A stretch of 31,817 nucleotides of DNA from a virus: positions 1-31,817 of IMG/VR virus record IMGVR_UViG_3300020463_000077; one strand, written 5' to 3'. The notes below the pieces were generated by a model. The model was given only the letters and a program-made list of their open reading frames with translations, made no database searches and was not told the origin of the DNA. The translations under genes and the position numbers were made by a program. This document shows, piece after piece, positions 1 through 7,538 of the stretch (its first letter is position 1; each line of letters begins with the position of its first letter).

Positions 1-1086
1 ATACTTGAAAGTGCAGACAAACTTGAGAACAAAGAGTATGGAACAGTAGAAGGTATTATTAAAGCGGCAACAGAGATCGGACTTGCTAAAAACTTTGGTA
101 CAAACTATTGGGATGATCCTGCAGGACGTATTCAAGCAATTAAAGATAACAGAGGACAGAACAGTAGTGGTTGGGATACATTTGATAGAGTATTGTATGG
201 CGGATTTAATCCAGGCGAACTAAACATTTTTGCAGGTGGTAGTGGTAGTGGTAAGAGTTTGTTTATGCAAAACTTGGCATTGAACTGGGCATTGCAAGGA
301 AAGAATGTGGTGTATATTAGTTTAGAACTTAGTGAAGAACTGTGTGCTATGAGACTGGATGCTATGCTTACAGGTATGAGCACCAAAGACGTAATGAAGA
401 ATAGCAGTGATGTAGAATTGCGTGTCAAAATGGCTAGTAAAAAAGCAGGCAAATTGCAAGTAATACAAATGAAAAATGGTACTACTGTCAATGACATCAA
501 AGCATATATGAGAGAATACCAAATACAACACAACTTGCATGTTGATGCATTGCTGGTTGACTACTTGGATCTTATGATGCCAGTAACAGTAAAAGTTAAT
601 CCAAGTGATCAATTTATTAAGGACAAGTTTGTTAGTGAAGAATTGCGTAACCTAGCAACTGAGTTGGGTATATTGTTTGTAACAGCTTCGCAGTTGAATC
701 GTAGTGCAGTTGATGAAATTGAATTCGACCACAGCCATATTGCAGGCGGTATAAGTAAAATCAACACTGCTGATAACTTGATTGGTATATTCAGCAGTAG
801 GGCTATGCGAGAGCGTGGCAGAGTACAAATACAGTTTATGAAAACTAGAAGTAGTAGTGGAGTAGGCAGTAAGCTAGACTTGGCATTTAATATGGACAGT
901 TTAAAAATCGAAGACTTAGACGAAAGTGAACAAGATGATACAAATACAACTAGCATATATCAAAAATTAAAAACAAAAAGTAGTGTTGCGCCAGCAGGAG
1001 AAAATATTACAGAGAATAATATGGATGCAAACCCACAGGTTGATGCAACAGACAGACTTAAAAACTTATTGAGGAAAGCAGACTAA
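1..1086 (+). CDS. DnaB/gp41-type replicative DNA helicase, C-terminal part (open at window start)
   Basis: The frame is open from base 1, so the N-terminus lies outside the window. The visible part is the RecA-like motor domain of a hexameric DnaB-family helicase, as in T4 gp41, which unwinds DNA 5'-3' at the phage fork. The Walker A loop GGSGSGKS is at 235-258, the Walker B strand LLVDYLDLM is near 555, and the TASQLNR motif is near 682. The 60-70 C-terminal residues are polar and end in RLKNLLRKAD. The stop overlaps the next ATG (TAATG), so the two genes are probably co-translated. An ATG at 193 is internal, because the upstream frame also reads as helicase-like protein. The family call is confident; equivalence to gp41 rests on the T4-like context. 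Confidence 0.9.
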   Translation: MLESADKLENKEYGTVEGIIKAATEIGLAKNFGTNYWDDPAGRIQAIKDNRGQNSSGWDTFDRVLYGGFNPGELNIFAGGSGSGKSLFMQNLALNWALQGKNVVYISLELSEELCAMRLDAMLTGMSTKDVMKNSSDVELRVKMASKKAGKLQVIQMKNGTTVNDIKAYMREYQIQHNLHVDALLVDYLDLMMPVTVKVNPSDQFIKDKFVSEELRNLATELGILFVTASQLNRSAVDEIEFDHSHIAGGISKINTADNLIGIFSSRAMRERGRVQIQFMKTRSSSGVGSKLDLAFNMDSLKIEDLDESEQDDTNTTSIYQKLKTKSSVAPAGENITENNMDANPQVDATDRLKNLLRKAD

Positions 1087-1508
1087 TGAAGATCAGACAA
1101 GCAACAAAAAAAGAAATAAAAAAACATTTGCCAAATGATCCAGTTAGACCACATATTAAAAATGAGTGGCGTACTTCATTTGGAAGAGAAGTACTTGTAT
1201 TGGATAACGATGGAGAAGTAGATGCAGTTATCTGTGTTGCATATACTGATGAGATACCAAAATCAGAAAGAGATTTAAACACTCCTGGATTTGATGTAGC
1301 AGTTATGTATACTGTGTGGAGTTATAGAAAAGGTGCAGGTAGAGAACTAGTTAATCAAGCACTCACTATGTTAAAAGCAACTAAACCAATGGTTCAAAGA
1401 TATGTAACACTAAGTCCACTTACAGACGTAGCCACAAGATTCCATCAATCCAATGGTGCTTTCAACATTGGTAGACATGAGGATTGTCAAAATTTTGAAT
1501 ATTTTTAA
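1086..1508 (+). CDS. GNAT-like acetyltransferase (putative)
   Basis: This 140-residue protein starts at the ATG overlapping the helicase stop. Its second half carries a segment like GNAT motif A, YRKGAGRELVNQAL, where RxxGxG would bind the acetyl-CoA pyrophosphate. Further on, RFHQSNGAFNIG resembles the C-terminal GNAT motif around the xxNGF turn. Length fits a single GNAT domain. The substrate cannot be told; candidates are a host protein, a tRNA or a small molecule. The assignment is based on motif resemblance only, and an unrelated conserved phage protein remains possible. Confidence 0.5.
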   Translation: MKIRQATKKEIKKHLPNDPVRPHIKNEWRTSFGREVLVLDNDGEVDAVICVAYTDEIPKSERDLNTPGFDVAVMYTVWSYRKGAGRELVNQALTMLKATKPMVQRYVTLSPLTDVATRFHQSNGAFNIGRHEDCQNFEYF

Positions 1509-1608
1509 AAGTAAAACTGCTGAAGCAAAGGTGTCGTGTACCTTATCTTTTATTATTTTTGATTCTGAACTACAAACACTGTGTATTAAGAATGAGTCAT
1601 TATTATGA
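1477..1608 (+). CDS. Small ORF of 43 residues (uncertain)
   Basis: An ATG at 1477 inside the end of the GNAT-like gene opens a frame that continues without stops to TGA at 1606-1608. The predicted peptide begins MRIVKILNIFKSKTAEAKVS and ends CIKNESLL. Its stop overlaps the ATG of the next small ORF (ATGA), the typical arrangement in this genome and the main reason to consider it real. There is no good Shine-Dalgarno site. It could equally be untranslated sequence, and no family is recognised. Confidence 0.25.
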   Translation: MRIVKILNIFKSKTAEAKVSCTLSFIIFDSELQTLCIKNESLL

Positions 1609-1748
1609 GCCTATGTTTTGCCTGTAATTTGTGTTTGCATGCCATTGATGATTTTGCTCTTATTTTAAATGGATCCTATGTTCATTCTCAGGATTCTGCA
1701 ACTGCTATAAGTGCTGATCACCAATGCTCCAGCACAGATATTTACTAA
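1605..1748 (+). CDS. Small Cys-rich ORF of 47 residues (uncertain)
   Basis: This ORF runs from ATG 1605 to TAA 1746-1748 and fills most of the gap between the GNAT-like gene and the next conserved gene. The N-terminus MSLCFACNLCLHAIDDF contains C4, C7, C10 and H12, which could bind a metal ion. The start overlaps the preceding small ORF's stop (ATGA), and its stop lies inside a weak late-promoter-like sequence, as several phage stops do here. No family is recognised and the ribosome-binding site is poor. Confidence 0.35.
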   Translation: MSLCFACNLCLHAIDDFALILNGSYVHSQDSATAISADHQCSSTDIY

Positions 1749-1751
1749 ATA
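1744..1751 (+). promoter_or_regulatory. Weak T4-type late promoter, ACTAAATA
   Basis: The octamer shares the TAAATA core with the other late-promoter-like sites but differs at the first two positions. It lies 8 nt before ATG 1760, so predicted +1 is about three bases before the start codon. It overlaps the stop of the preceding small ORF. Confidence 0.4.
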
Positions 1752-1759
1752 CTATTGAT

Positions 1760-2002
1760 ATGAAGCGTAAAACACGATCAATTTTGGAAGAAATAAATGC
1801 AATGTCGCCTAAACGTGACACTAAGCATATTGTTGAATCCAATGGACAGCAAGTTATTGTTACTGCTATCAATTTAATAAATTTGATCAACGAAAGTTTT
1901 GATGTGGAAACTGCGGCTGATTTAAATAAGCGTTTAATAAATGCAATCAGAACTAAAGATCCAAAGAAGTTTCAAAGAGGTATTGGTAGAGTAGACAAAT
2001 GA
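1760..2002 (+). CDS. Conserved small phage protein, 80 residues
   Basis: ATG 1760 is preferred over an in-frame ATG at 1724, because a late-promoter-like TAAATA lies between them and the MKRKTRSILEEI start looks like a natural N-terminus. The protein is basic and helical, and its C-terminal half (LNKRLINAIRTKDPKKFQRG) recalls small conserved proteins of marine T4-like phages. No enzymatic motif is visible. Its stop overlaps the start of the nucleotidyltransferase gene (ATGA), suggesting coupled translation. Confidence 0.75.
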   Translation: MKRKTRSILEEINAMSPKRDTKHIVESNGQQVIVTAINLINLINESFDVETAADLNKRLINAIRTKDPKKFQRGIGRVDK

Positions 2003-2784
2003 AAATAAAAGAGATACTTAGTGGTACAAAAAAACGGCTCGAACGTGGTAGTCGTAAGTCACGTAAAAAAGGTAAAAGTCTAATTAAAAAACTTAGAGAA
2101 GGTGGAAAAATATTTCCCAATGCACTACCTTTTGACCATGCAAAAATTCCAGCACTAATGAAACAGATCAATAGTGTACTATCTAAGACAGGTGCTAAAG
2201 CTATTCCAATTGGATCAGGTGCAACACCTACTAAAGGAAAAATTAGTGGTGACTTAGATATGGTAGTTGATATGGATCAGCTAAAGCAACATTTCAATAT
2301 GGAAGATGCCGAAGATAAAATTATCAGACAAAAACTAGAACAGTTATTTGGACTAGCAGGATTTACTACAAAGAAGAGTGGTACTAGTGTACATGTTGAA
2401 GTTCCTGATGGTAATGAAACACATCAAATTGATATTATGGTTGTACCTAATGCAGAAACAGCTAGCAAGTTTCATACACACAGTATTCCACAAGGTAGCA
2501 AGTTTAAAGGTGCAAACAAAATGATAGCAATAGCTAAATTAGCTGGTTATCAAAATAAGTTATGGTCACCTTATCAAGGATTGTTTAGCAGAGATGAAAA
2601 TGGTAAAAAAGCTGATTTTATATCTAGTGACTTAGACGAAATAGCAAGAACATTAATAGGCCCTAATGCCTCAAGAAAAGATTTAGGCAGTGTCGAATCC
2701 ATTATGGCGGCATTGGGCAAAGAAAAAGGTGATGCATTGCTAGCAGACTTGCGTGGTGGAGCAAACTGGAAAGAGCTTGATTAA
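1999..2784 (+). CDS. Pol-beta-type nucleotidyltransferase
   Basis: This 261-residue protein begins with a very basic tail (about residues 10-35, many K and R), a plausible nucleic-acid-binding extension. It then shows the pol-beta superfamily signature: G72-S73 followed by D85-L-D87, with the third metal-binding acid at D145 in QIDIMVV. Such enzymes transfer a nucleotide from an NTP to a 3' end, a small molecule or a protein; the substrate here is unknown. It is coupled to its neighbours by ATGA at the start and TAATG at the end. The next gene is a ligase-like nucleotidyltransferase, so the pair may act together on nucleic-acid ends. Confidence 0.75.
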   Translation: MKIKEILSGTKKRLERGSRKSRKKGKSLIKKLREGGKIFPNALPFDHAKIPALMKQINSVLSKTGAKAIPIGSGATPTKGKISGDLDMVVDMDQLKQHFNMEDAEDKIIRQKLEQLFGLAGFTTKKSGTSVHVEVPDGNETHQIDIMVVPNAETASKFHTHSIPQGSKFKGANKMIAIAKLAGYQNKLWSPYQGLFSRDENGKKADFISSDLDEIARTLIGPNASRKDLGSVESIMAALGKEKGDALLADLRGGANWKELD

Positions 2785-3860
2785 TGAGAGCCAATCAATT
2801 TCTAACTGAAGCTACTACTAGTAAAGGTAGAGAGTACAATCATTTAGAAGACCTAGTTACATTTGAAGGTAGCAGAGGTGCGTTAAAAGCCGCAGAGATA
2901 CTAACACGACTAGGACAAGATTCCAAAGATGTTAGCATCAAGTGGGACGGAAATCCAACTATATTTTGGGGAAGAGAACCAAACGGTCAATTTGTAATGA
3001 CTGGTAAAAATGGCTGGGGCAAAAACAAAACAACCAGTAGTGGCGAACTACAAGACTTTATTTTGAATACAGGCAAAGGCGAAGATTGGCGTAAAGACTT
3101 CGCCGGAGAAATGGCAGGAGTGTTTGAGATACTAGAAGCTAATACACCCACTGACATGAAAGGATATGTATACGGAGATTTACTGTATACTCCACGCAAG
3201 CCAGTAACAAGCTCACAAGCAGGATTACAGTTTACACCTAACAAAGTTACATACACTGTTGACCCTACAAGTACGTTAGGTAAACGTATAGCGGGCAGTA
3301 CAGTGGGCGTAGTAGTACACACATACCATGATGCATTTGGAGATAAGACAGGTACTCCGATCAAAGATACTAAGAGTATCAATAGTAATGCGGTAGTGGT
3401 ACTAGGACAAACATATGTAACACATCAACCCAAAGTTGATACAAGTGCAGTTCAAGAGATAGTTAGTACGGCAAATGCGAACGCACAAATAATAGACAAT
3501 TGGTTAGCGCCGGAACAGGGACTGAGTAGAAAAGATGCAATACTCTATAACTATGTTAACCAAATGACCAAAACAGGTAAGTTAGACCAACTCAGGACAG
3601 GATTTTATGATTGGCTAAAAACCAGCAAGGTCAGCCAAGGACAGCAAGCAAAACTTATGGCAGGAGACGACAAAGGTCTTAATGCTATATTGGATCTTGT
3701 TGTGAAAATACAAAATATGAAAAATGATCTTATTGACCAACTAGATAACTCAGGTGCTGATGTTACTGCTAGTACAGGCGGTGAACGTGGCGGAGAAGGC
3801 TATGTCGCAACCAGGGATAAAATTAAATTAGTTCCTAGACATAGATGGACACCTAATTAA
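2784..3860 (+). CDS. KxDG ligase-like nucleotidyltransferase with capsid-targeting-like N-terminus
   Basis: This 358-residue protein shows the motif order of covalent nucleotidyltransferases (DNA/RNA ligases). Motif I is K53-W-D-G56, a GDLLYT segment at G131-D132 fits the motif III region, E338-G-Y-V fits motif IV, and KIKLV (K346, K348) fits motif V close to the C-terminus. K53 would be the adenylated lysine. It resembles a family of uncharacterised marine T4-like phage proteins with KWDGxPxxF motifs. The N-terminus MRANQFLTE matches the T4 capsid-targeting pattern with an LxE cleavage site, so the protein may be packaged in the head. Motifs IV and V are closer together than usual, so activity is unproven. 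Confidence 0.65.
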   Translation: MRANQFLTEATTSKGREYNHLEDLVTFEGSRGALKAAEILTRLGQDSKDVSIKWDGNPTIFWGREPNGQFVMTGKNGWGKNKTTSSGELQDFILNTGKGEDWRKDFAGEMAGVFEILEANTPTDMKGYVYGDLLYTPRKPVTSSQAGLQFTPNKVTYTVDPTSTLGKRIAGSTVGVVVHTYHDAFGDKTGTPIKDTKSINSNAVVVLGQTYVTHQPKVDTSAVQEIVSTANANAQIIDNWLAPEQGLSRKDAILYNYVNQMTKTGKLDQLRTGFYDWLKTSKVSQGQQAKLMAGDDKGLNAILDLVVKIQNMKNDLIDQLDNSGADVTASTGGERGGEGYVATRDKIKLVPRHRWTPN

Positions 3861-4350
3861 ATTAATACATAAAAAAGAATGGCGTGAAGTTTATGATGAT
3901 GGCAAGTACATTATCAAAAAAACTAAGCCTGATGCATTTAATTTTGAAAAATACAAGCGTTTTCAACTAGACAATCCTTGGTGTGTAAAAGTACACAGTT
4001 TCGAAGATGGTGTTATCGTAATGGATAAAGTAGAAGGTGTAGCTTGGCAACAATACAGAACACAATTAACACGGCACCAATTGTGGAATATCTGTGTAGT
4101 GCATAGAAACATAGTTGTAAAAAGTTTTTTTGATTTTATGGATAAAGATTACATAGATCCAAATCAACCTGTATTTTATCATAGAGATGCAACAAACGGT
4201 AATTTAATTATGCAAGGAGACAAGCCAATTTTTGTTGATCCTGACGGAACTGTAACTATGCCTTGGGATATGTTTTTGCAAAGGTGTGGAGAACAAACAC
4301 AACAATGGTTTAATGAATATTTGTACTGGGCTCATAGGAACGATAAATAA
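3856..4350 (+). CDS. Protein-kinase-fold phosphotransferase-like protein, apparent ATT start
   Basis: The first in-frame ATG (4021) would cut off a clearly coding N-terminal part. The frame is open back to 3832 and contains no ATG, GTG or TTG before it. ATT at 3856, overlapping the ligase-like gene's TAA (ATTAA) with GGA six bases upstream, gives a 164-residue protein starting (M)KLIHKKEWREVYDDGKYIIK. That segment looks like the ATP-binding beta strands with a lysine. The C-terminal part carries HRDATNGNLIM and FVDPDG, matching the catalytic loop (HxD...N) and metal-binding D of aminoglycoside-phosphotransferase or kinase folds. The substrate is unknown. The alternatives are a +1 frameshift from the upstream gene within 3832-3860, or a sequencing error. 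Confidence 0.6.
   Translation: MKLIHKKEWREVYDDGKYIIKKTKPDAFNFEKYKRFQLDNPWCVKVHSFEDGVIVMDKVEGVAWQQYRTQLTRHQLWNICVVHRNIVVKSFFDFMDKDYIDPNQPVFYHRDATNGNLIMQGDKPIFVDPDGTVTMPWDMFLQRCGEQTQQWFNEYLYWAHRNDK
4342..4349 (+). promoter_or_regulatory. T4-type late promoter GATAAATA, ATG at predicted +1
   Basis: The octamer overlaps the upstream TAA stop (4348-4350). The next ATG (4355) follows after exactly five bases, where T4 late promoters place +1. The only SD-like AGGAA lies upstream of the promoter, so a transcript from here would be leaderless. Confidence 0.75.
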
Positions 4351-4354
4351 TATT

Positions 4355-5209
4355 ATGGAACACAAGAAACAGTATACATTAGAACAATGGTCAGCAATAC
4401 AAGGTGGACATGAAATGCCAGAAACATCCAAGACGCAATATAGTTTTATAGGCGATATATTAGAAAGCAAAATGTTTAGAAGTAAAGGCAAAGTTGAAGG
4501 TAGTAATGCTAGAGACATGGCTGATTTTGCAATGATGAACATGTTGGCATTATACATATTAAGCAACGAATATGACTTTGCTCCAGCGGCACAAGATTAC
4601 GCAAAAAGAACTATGATGTATGGAAACTTTAATAGTTTTAGAGCAGGAGGCACTGATTTAAATATTGCACTAACTGCCGTAAGAAATGGTATGGCAGATA
4701 GCGGTGAAAAGAATAAGTTACAAAGTAGTAAACTTGAATTCAATGATGTTAAAATAAAAGCATTTTTGAATACTATGAAAGCAGGAAGGAAACCTGCTAG
4801 TATACAAAGTTTCTTTATGAGATTAGAAAAAGACTTGGATATACAGAATAGTAATTACCGTAGCATTAGGAGATTAGTCCAAGATTGGCCTCGTTTGAAT
4901 AAAATGCAAAAACAATTAGTTATAACTAGAATGATGCAATTCTTTAGAGCAAAAGCATTGCGTAGTGAATTGTACAGTTATATTAGAGACATGAGTAGAA
5001 GTCAAGGACTTGAAGCTAAAAACGCACACAATGCCGAACAGCCAAGAATGAGAGGTTCGGATACACTAGCTAAGATTGCAATGGCAACAGGAGCGATTGC
5101 AGGCGGGTATGCATTAGGTAAAAGTATAGGCAGTGGGATATCTGGAATGGATAAGTTTGCAGGTATGAGACAAAAGATAACAACGAAAGACTATAGCGGC
5201 TCGAACTAG
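4355..5209 (+). CDS. Late virion-associated protein of unknown function
   Basis: The ATG at 4355 is chosen because it sits at predicted +1 of a late promoter. An in-frame ATG at 4286 lies inside the upstream gene. The 284-residue product begins MEHKKQYTLEQWSAIQGG, is largely helical and basic, and has a glycine-rich hydrophobic stretch near the C-terminus (about residues 243-270, IAMATGAIAGGYALG) that could be a membrane-active segment. No enzymatic motif is seen. The late promoter and the company of structural genes suggest a virion or assembly protein, but this is inference. Confidence 0.7.
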   Translation: MEHKKQYTLEQWSAIQGGHEMPETSKTQYSFIGDILESKMFRSKGKVEGSNARDMADFAMMNMLALYILSNEYDFAPAAQDYAKRTMMYGNFNSFRAGGTDLNIALTAVRNGMADSGEKNKLQSSKLEFNDVKIKAFLNTMKAGRKPASIQSFFMRLEKDLDIQNSNYRSIRRLVQDWPRLNKMQKQLVITRMMQFFRAKALRSELYSYIRDMSRSQGLEAKNAHNAEQPRMRGSDTLAKIAMATGAIAGGYALGKSIGSGISGMDKFAGMRQKITTKDYSGSN

Positions 5210-5211
5210 TA

Positions 5212-5616
5212 ATGTTAAGTTTTGTAGCATATACGTTAGTTGATATTAGCAATACAAATGAATCAAGACACGATAGAAATAAAATTAAGTTCTTCCAACA
5301 ACAAAATCTAAACACACTAATACAAACAATAGGACTACGAAGTCAGCCATTAGAATCTTCTATTAGTGTATTAATGGCACAAGATATAGTTGATTATGGC
5401 TTCGGAAAACAGTATCATGGACTACATACAGTATGGCAATTAGTGTTTAGTATAGAGCATTACGAAGTATTAGACGATATGACTACTTTATTACAAGATT
5501 GTAATGGAATACCAATATATACAGGTTTAGAAGAGACAGCTGAGTTATACAGCAAGTGTTTTGAAACTACTGGACCCATTAACTTATGTTTTAAAAGATA
5601 CATCGATATTCGATAA
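5212..5616 (+). CDS. Hypothetical phage protein, 134 residues
   Basis: It starts two bases after the preceding stop and ends in a TAA that forms part of the next late promoter (GATAAATA). The product has no signal peptide or membrane segment and no motif I recognise. The middle part (HTVWQLVFSIEHYEVLDDM) is aromatic and hydrophobic, consistent with a globular fold. Translation is probably coupled to the upstream gene. The base composition and overlap habit match its neighbours. Confidence 0.65.
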   Translation: MLSFVAYTLVDISNTNESRHDRNKIKFFQQQNLNTLIQTIGLRSQPLESSISVLMAQDIVDYGFGKQYHGLHTVWQLVFSIEHYEVLDDMTTLLQDCNGIPIYTGLEETAELYSKCFETTGPINLCFKRYIDIR

Positions 5617-5619
5617 ATA
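5612..5619 (+). promoter_or_regulatory. T4-type late promoter GATAAATA
   Basis: It overlaps the stop of the upstream gene (TAA 5614-5616). Predicted +1 is near 5625, giving a leader of about 218 nt before ATG 5843, much longer than at most late promoters here. Confidence 0.65.
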
Positions 5620-5842
5620 TGTTTATAGAAAATAATATTTAGGCAAAAACTAAGGCTCCGTCAAAAATCTAACTATTTCTATCCGTCAAATTGATTCGAC
5701 CGTCAAAATTTTGACCGTATCAAAAACGAGAAAAAACAAGATAAGTAATAGTATAAGAACAAACATAAGGCAGAAACAACTGGCAAACATAAAATAGATA
5801 GCAAACAAACAATGTTACAGTAGTAACGAGAAAAGCTGAACT
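5620..5842 (+). repeat. Untranslated leader with repeated CCGTCAAA and a palindrome
   Basis: No ORF is visible in these 223 bases. CCGTCAAA occurs at 5658-5665, 5683-5690 and 5700-5707. The third copy forms the perfect 14-bp palindrome GTCAAAATTTTGAC at 5702-5715, which continues into an inverted copy (TTTTGACCG). The 3' part is A-rich and unstructured-looking, ending with AACGAGAAAAGC before ATG 5843. It could be a protein-binding site on DNA or RNA, or a leader hairpin. Confidence 0.6.
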
Positions 5843-6091
5843 ATGTCAACCACAGAACTCGAACGAACAAATTTGGAAGCCCATGTTGATCTTTGTGCAG
5901 AAAGGTACAAAGGATTGGAGACACGTTTGGAAAACGTCGAAAAGGCAGTAAAGGATCTCCACATGGAGATGCGCCGTATGCATGATGAAAATATTAAAAA
6001 TCATCAAAGCACTAATAAAATAATGTTGGGTGCCGCCGCTACCGTAACAGCAGGCATACTATCAACAATCATCGTATTGTTAATGAATTAA
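5843..6091 (+). CDS. Small coiled-coil protein with C-terminal membrane anchor
   Basis: This 82-residue protein has a charged heptad-like region (about residues 5-55, including RYKGLETRLENVEKAVKDL) followed by one strong transmembrane helix (about 60-80, IMLGAAATVTAGILSTIIVLL). It is therefore tail-anchored in the inner membrane with its coil in the cytoplasm. Similar short proteins are frequent in phages, and some are lysis-related, but nothing here proves that. It is the first gene behind a late promoter with a long repeat-containing leader. Confidence 0.7.
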   Translation: MSTTELERTNLEAHVDLCAERYKGLETRLENVEKAVKDLHMEMRRMHDENIKNHQSTNKIMLGAAATVTAGILSTIIVLLMN

Positions 6092-6097
6092 ATTTCA

Positions 6098-6105
6098 CAT
6101 AAATA
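6098..6105 (+). promoter_or_regulatory. T4-type late promoter CATAAATA, ATG at predicted +1
   Basis: The octamer is followed by exactly five bases (ACTGT) and then ATG 6111. No Shine-Dalgarno sequence precedes the ATG. Confidence 0.8.
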
Positions 6106-6110
6106 ACTGT

Positions 6111-6398
6111 ATGAACTTAAACGAACTTGATAACATAGATGTGGTCGAAGCACAACTGATATGGGCAAGAAAAGGTAACAATCTTACTCGTAAATATCGT
6201 TGTGTAGTAGGCAAACGTGCAGGAAGAATTGTTAGCAAACCTGGACAATGCAGTGCTCCTATTGATATTAAGAAACGTTTAGTGTTGAAGAAAACAAAAG
6301 CTCGCATGGGTAAACGTATGGCTCGTAAAGCTCAAAGGACCAAAAGATTCAATCCAGCAAGTAAAGCACTTAAAAGATTGAACAAGCGGAGAAAATAA
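6111..6398 (+). CDS. Very basic small late protein, 95 residues
   Basis: The product is extremely rich in lysine and arginine, above all from residue 50 on (KKRLVLKKTKARMGKRMARK), with a central segment KYRCVVGKRAGRIVSKPGQC holding two cysteines. Such a charge suggests binding to DNA or RNA, for example as an internal head protein, but no domain is recognised. It resembles small basic proteins I recall from other marine T4-like phages. Its ATG coincides with predicted +1 of the late promoter at 6098, so the mRNA is probably leaderless. Confidence 0.7.
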   Translation: MNLNELDNIDVVEAQLIWARKGNNLTRKYRCVVGKRAGRIVSKPGQCSAPIDIKKRLVLKKTKARMGKRMARKAQRTKRFNPASKALKRLNKRRK

Positions 6399-6399
6399 C

Positions 6400-6804
6400 A
6401 TGAAGATAATGGACATTATTGATAACAAGTACACAAAGAATGACACATGGATTAAAGACGGTGTTCTGATGTGCAATAAGGATTGCTGTGGAGCACCAGT
6501 AAGTGAATGTTCATGTGATTCAAGTTGTAAAAAATGTAACTGCTATAATCTTAAAGAGCAAGGTATAGAAGAACGTTATGGAATGCGTGGTGCACCTGTA
6601 GCACAAGGCAGGGATCAAGCAGATGATATGATGAATATGAATAAACGTGCAAATAATAAAATGCAAGATCAAAACAGAGAAATGAATATCAGAAATTCCA
6701 GTAAGAATCGTAGAAATGTAAGATTATCCAAAAAGATAGCTACTGGACTTCCGCAGAGAATACTTAATCCGCAACAACCACAAGCACCAGAAGGACAAGG
6801 CTAA
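6400..6804 (+). CDS. Cys-rich, possibly metal-binding phage protein, 134 residues
   Basis: The segment between about residues 25 and 49 has nine cysteines (CNKDCCGAPVSECSCDSSC, then KKCNC), suggesting one or more zinc sites. The rest is polar, Met/Asn/Arg-rich and probably disordered, ending in a Pro/Gln tail. GGAG about ten bases before ATG 6400 is a plausible ribosome-binding site. The stop overlaps the next start (TAATG). The N-terminus MKIMDIIDN loosely resembles the capsid-targeting-like N-termini of other genes here but lacks a clear (L/I)xE. Function unknown. Confidence 0.65.
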   Translation: MKIMDIIDNKYTKNDTWIKDGVLMCNKDCCGAPVSECSCDSSCKKCNCYNLKEQGIEERYGMRGAPVAQGRDQADDMMNMNKRANNKMQDQNREMNIRNSSKNRRNVRLSKKIATGLPQRILNPQQPQAPEGQG

Positions 6805-7028
6805 TGAGAGCAATGGTAACCAAAGGCGGATTGTATACTTGGCTTAATGTAAGAGAAAACAAGTTCATTGAAGAAAAATTTGAAAATGTTGAATTACTAG
6901 AGAAAAAAGATTTAAATGAGAGAGAACAATATATAGCACAGACACTTGTTGGCAGAGGTATACTCGAAAGAAGTACAAAAAATAAAAAAACAACATATAA
7001 ACTTAACACAAACAAATATGCGAGGTAA
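6804..7028 (+). CDS. Small protein with possible winged-helix end
   Basis: This 74-residue protein is coupled to the upstream gene by TAATG. The C-terminal half (NEREQYIAQTLVGRGILERS followed by a KKTTYKLN strand) has the helix, turn and beta-hairpin look of a winged helix, so nucleic-acid binding is possible. This is a weak structural guess. No cysteines or membrane segments are present. Confidence 0.6.
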   Translation: MRAMVTKGGLYTWLNVRENKFIEEKFENVELLEKKDLNEREQYIAQTLVGRGILERSTKNKKTTYKLNTNKYAR

Positions 7029-7030
7029 TT

Positions 7031-7510
7031 ATGGACCAACAAACAAAAGCTATGCACGATATTTTAACAAAACTTAAAGGTGTTGATAAAACTACACAAA
7101 TTGTAGCGGAACGTGCAGAACAGGATATTGATCTCAATATAGCTATTAATCAGAAAATCACCGAAAACAGTGTTAGCGTACAAAATTATCGTATTGATAT
7201 TGTACTACAAAAATTTGCAGACAAACAAAAAAGATTTTACAACATTTGTGAAAATAATAAAATTATTCACAAAGATATTGCGTTATTTGAAACAGCTATG
7301 GGAATTGTAAAAAACTTAATTCTTAATAAGCACAAAAAAGTAGAAGATCTACTTAAAGAAGACCTTAATTACAACAATGCATTGTACGAAGTTTATATGT
7401 ATAAAACTAAAGCTCGAAAGGCTATTAATGAAGATGTAATGTTGGCAAAAATGAGTGCCGCACAAAATAGACTGCACACAGCAAAATCAAAAATATTAGA
7501 AAAACTATAA
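7031..7510 (+). CDS. Helical hypothetical protein, 159 residues
   Basis: It starts two bases after the preceding stop with GAGG as ribosome-binding site. The product is almost entirely helical by eye, charged and without a hydrophobic core pattern typical of enzymes (for example VQNYRIDIVLQKFADKQKRF). A structural or scaffolding role would fit the position before the large acidic late protein, but this is inference. Its stop TAA is part of the next late promoter. Confidence 0.6.
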   Translation: MDQQTKAMHDILTKLKGVDKTTQIVAERAEQDIDLNIAINQKITENSVSVQNYRIDIVLQKFADKQKRFYNICENNKIIHKDIALFETAMGIVKNLILNKHKKVEDLLKEDLNYNNALYEVYMYKTKARKAINEDVMLAKMSAAQNRLHTAKSKILEKL

Positions 7511-7513
7511 ATA
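7506..7513 (+). promoter_or_regulatory. T4-type late promoter TATAAATA (perfect)
   Basis: The octamer overlaps the stop of the upstream gene. Predicted +1 near 7519 leaves a 20-nt leader containing AAGGA before ATG 7539, so this is a conventional leadered late mRNA. Confidence 0.85.
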
Positions 7514-7538
7514 CAATATAAGGAACGGGAATAGAAAC

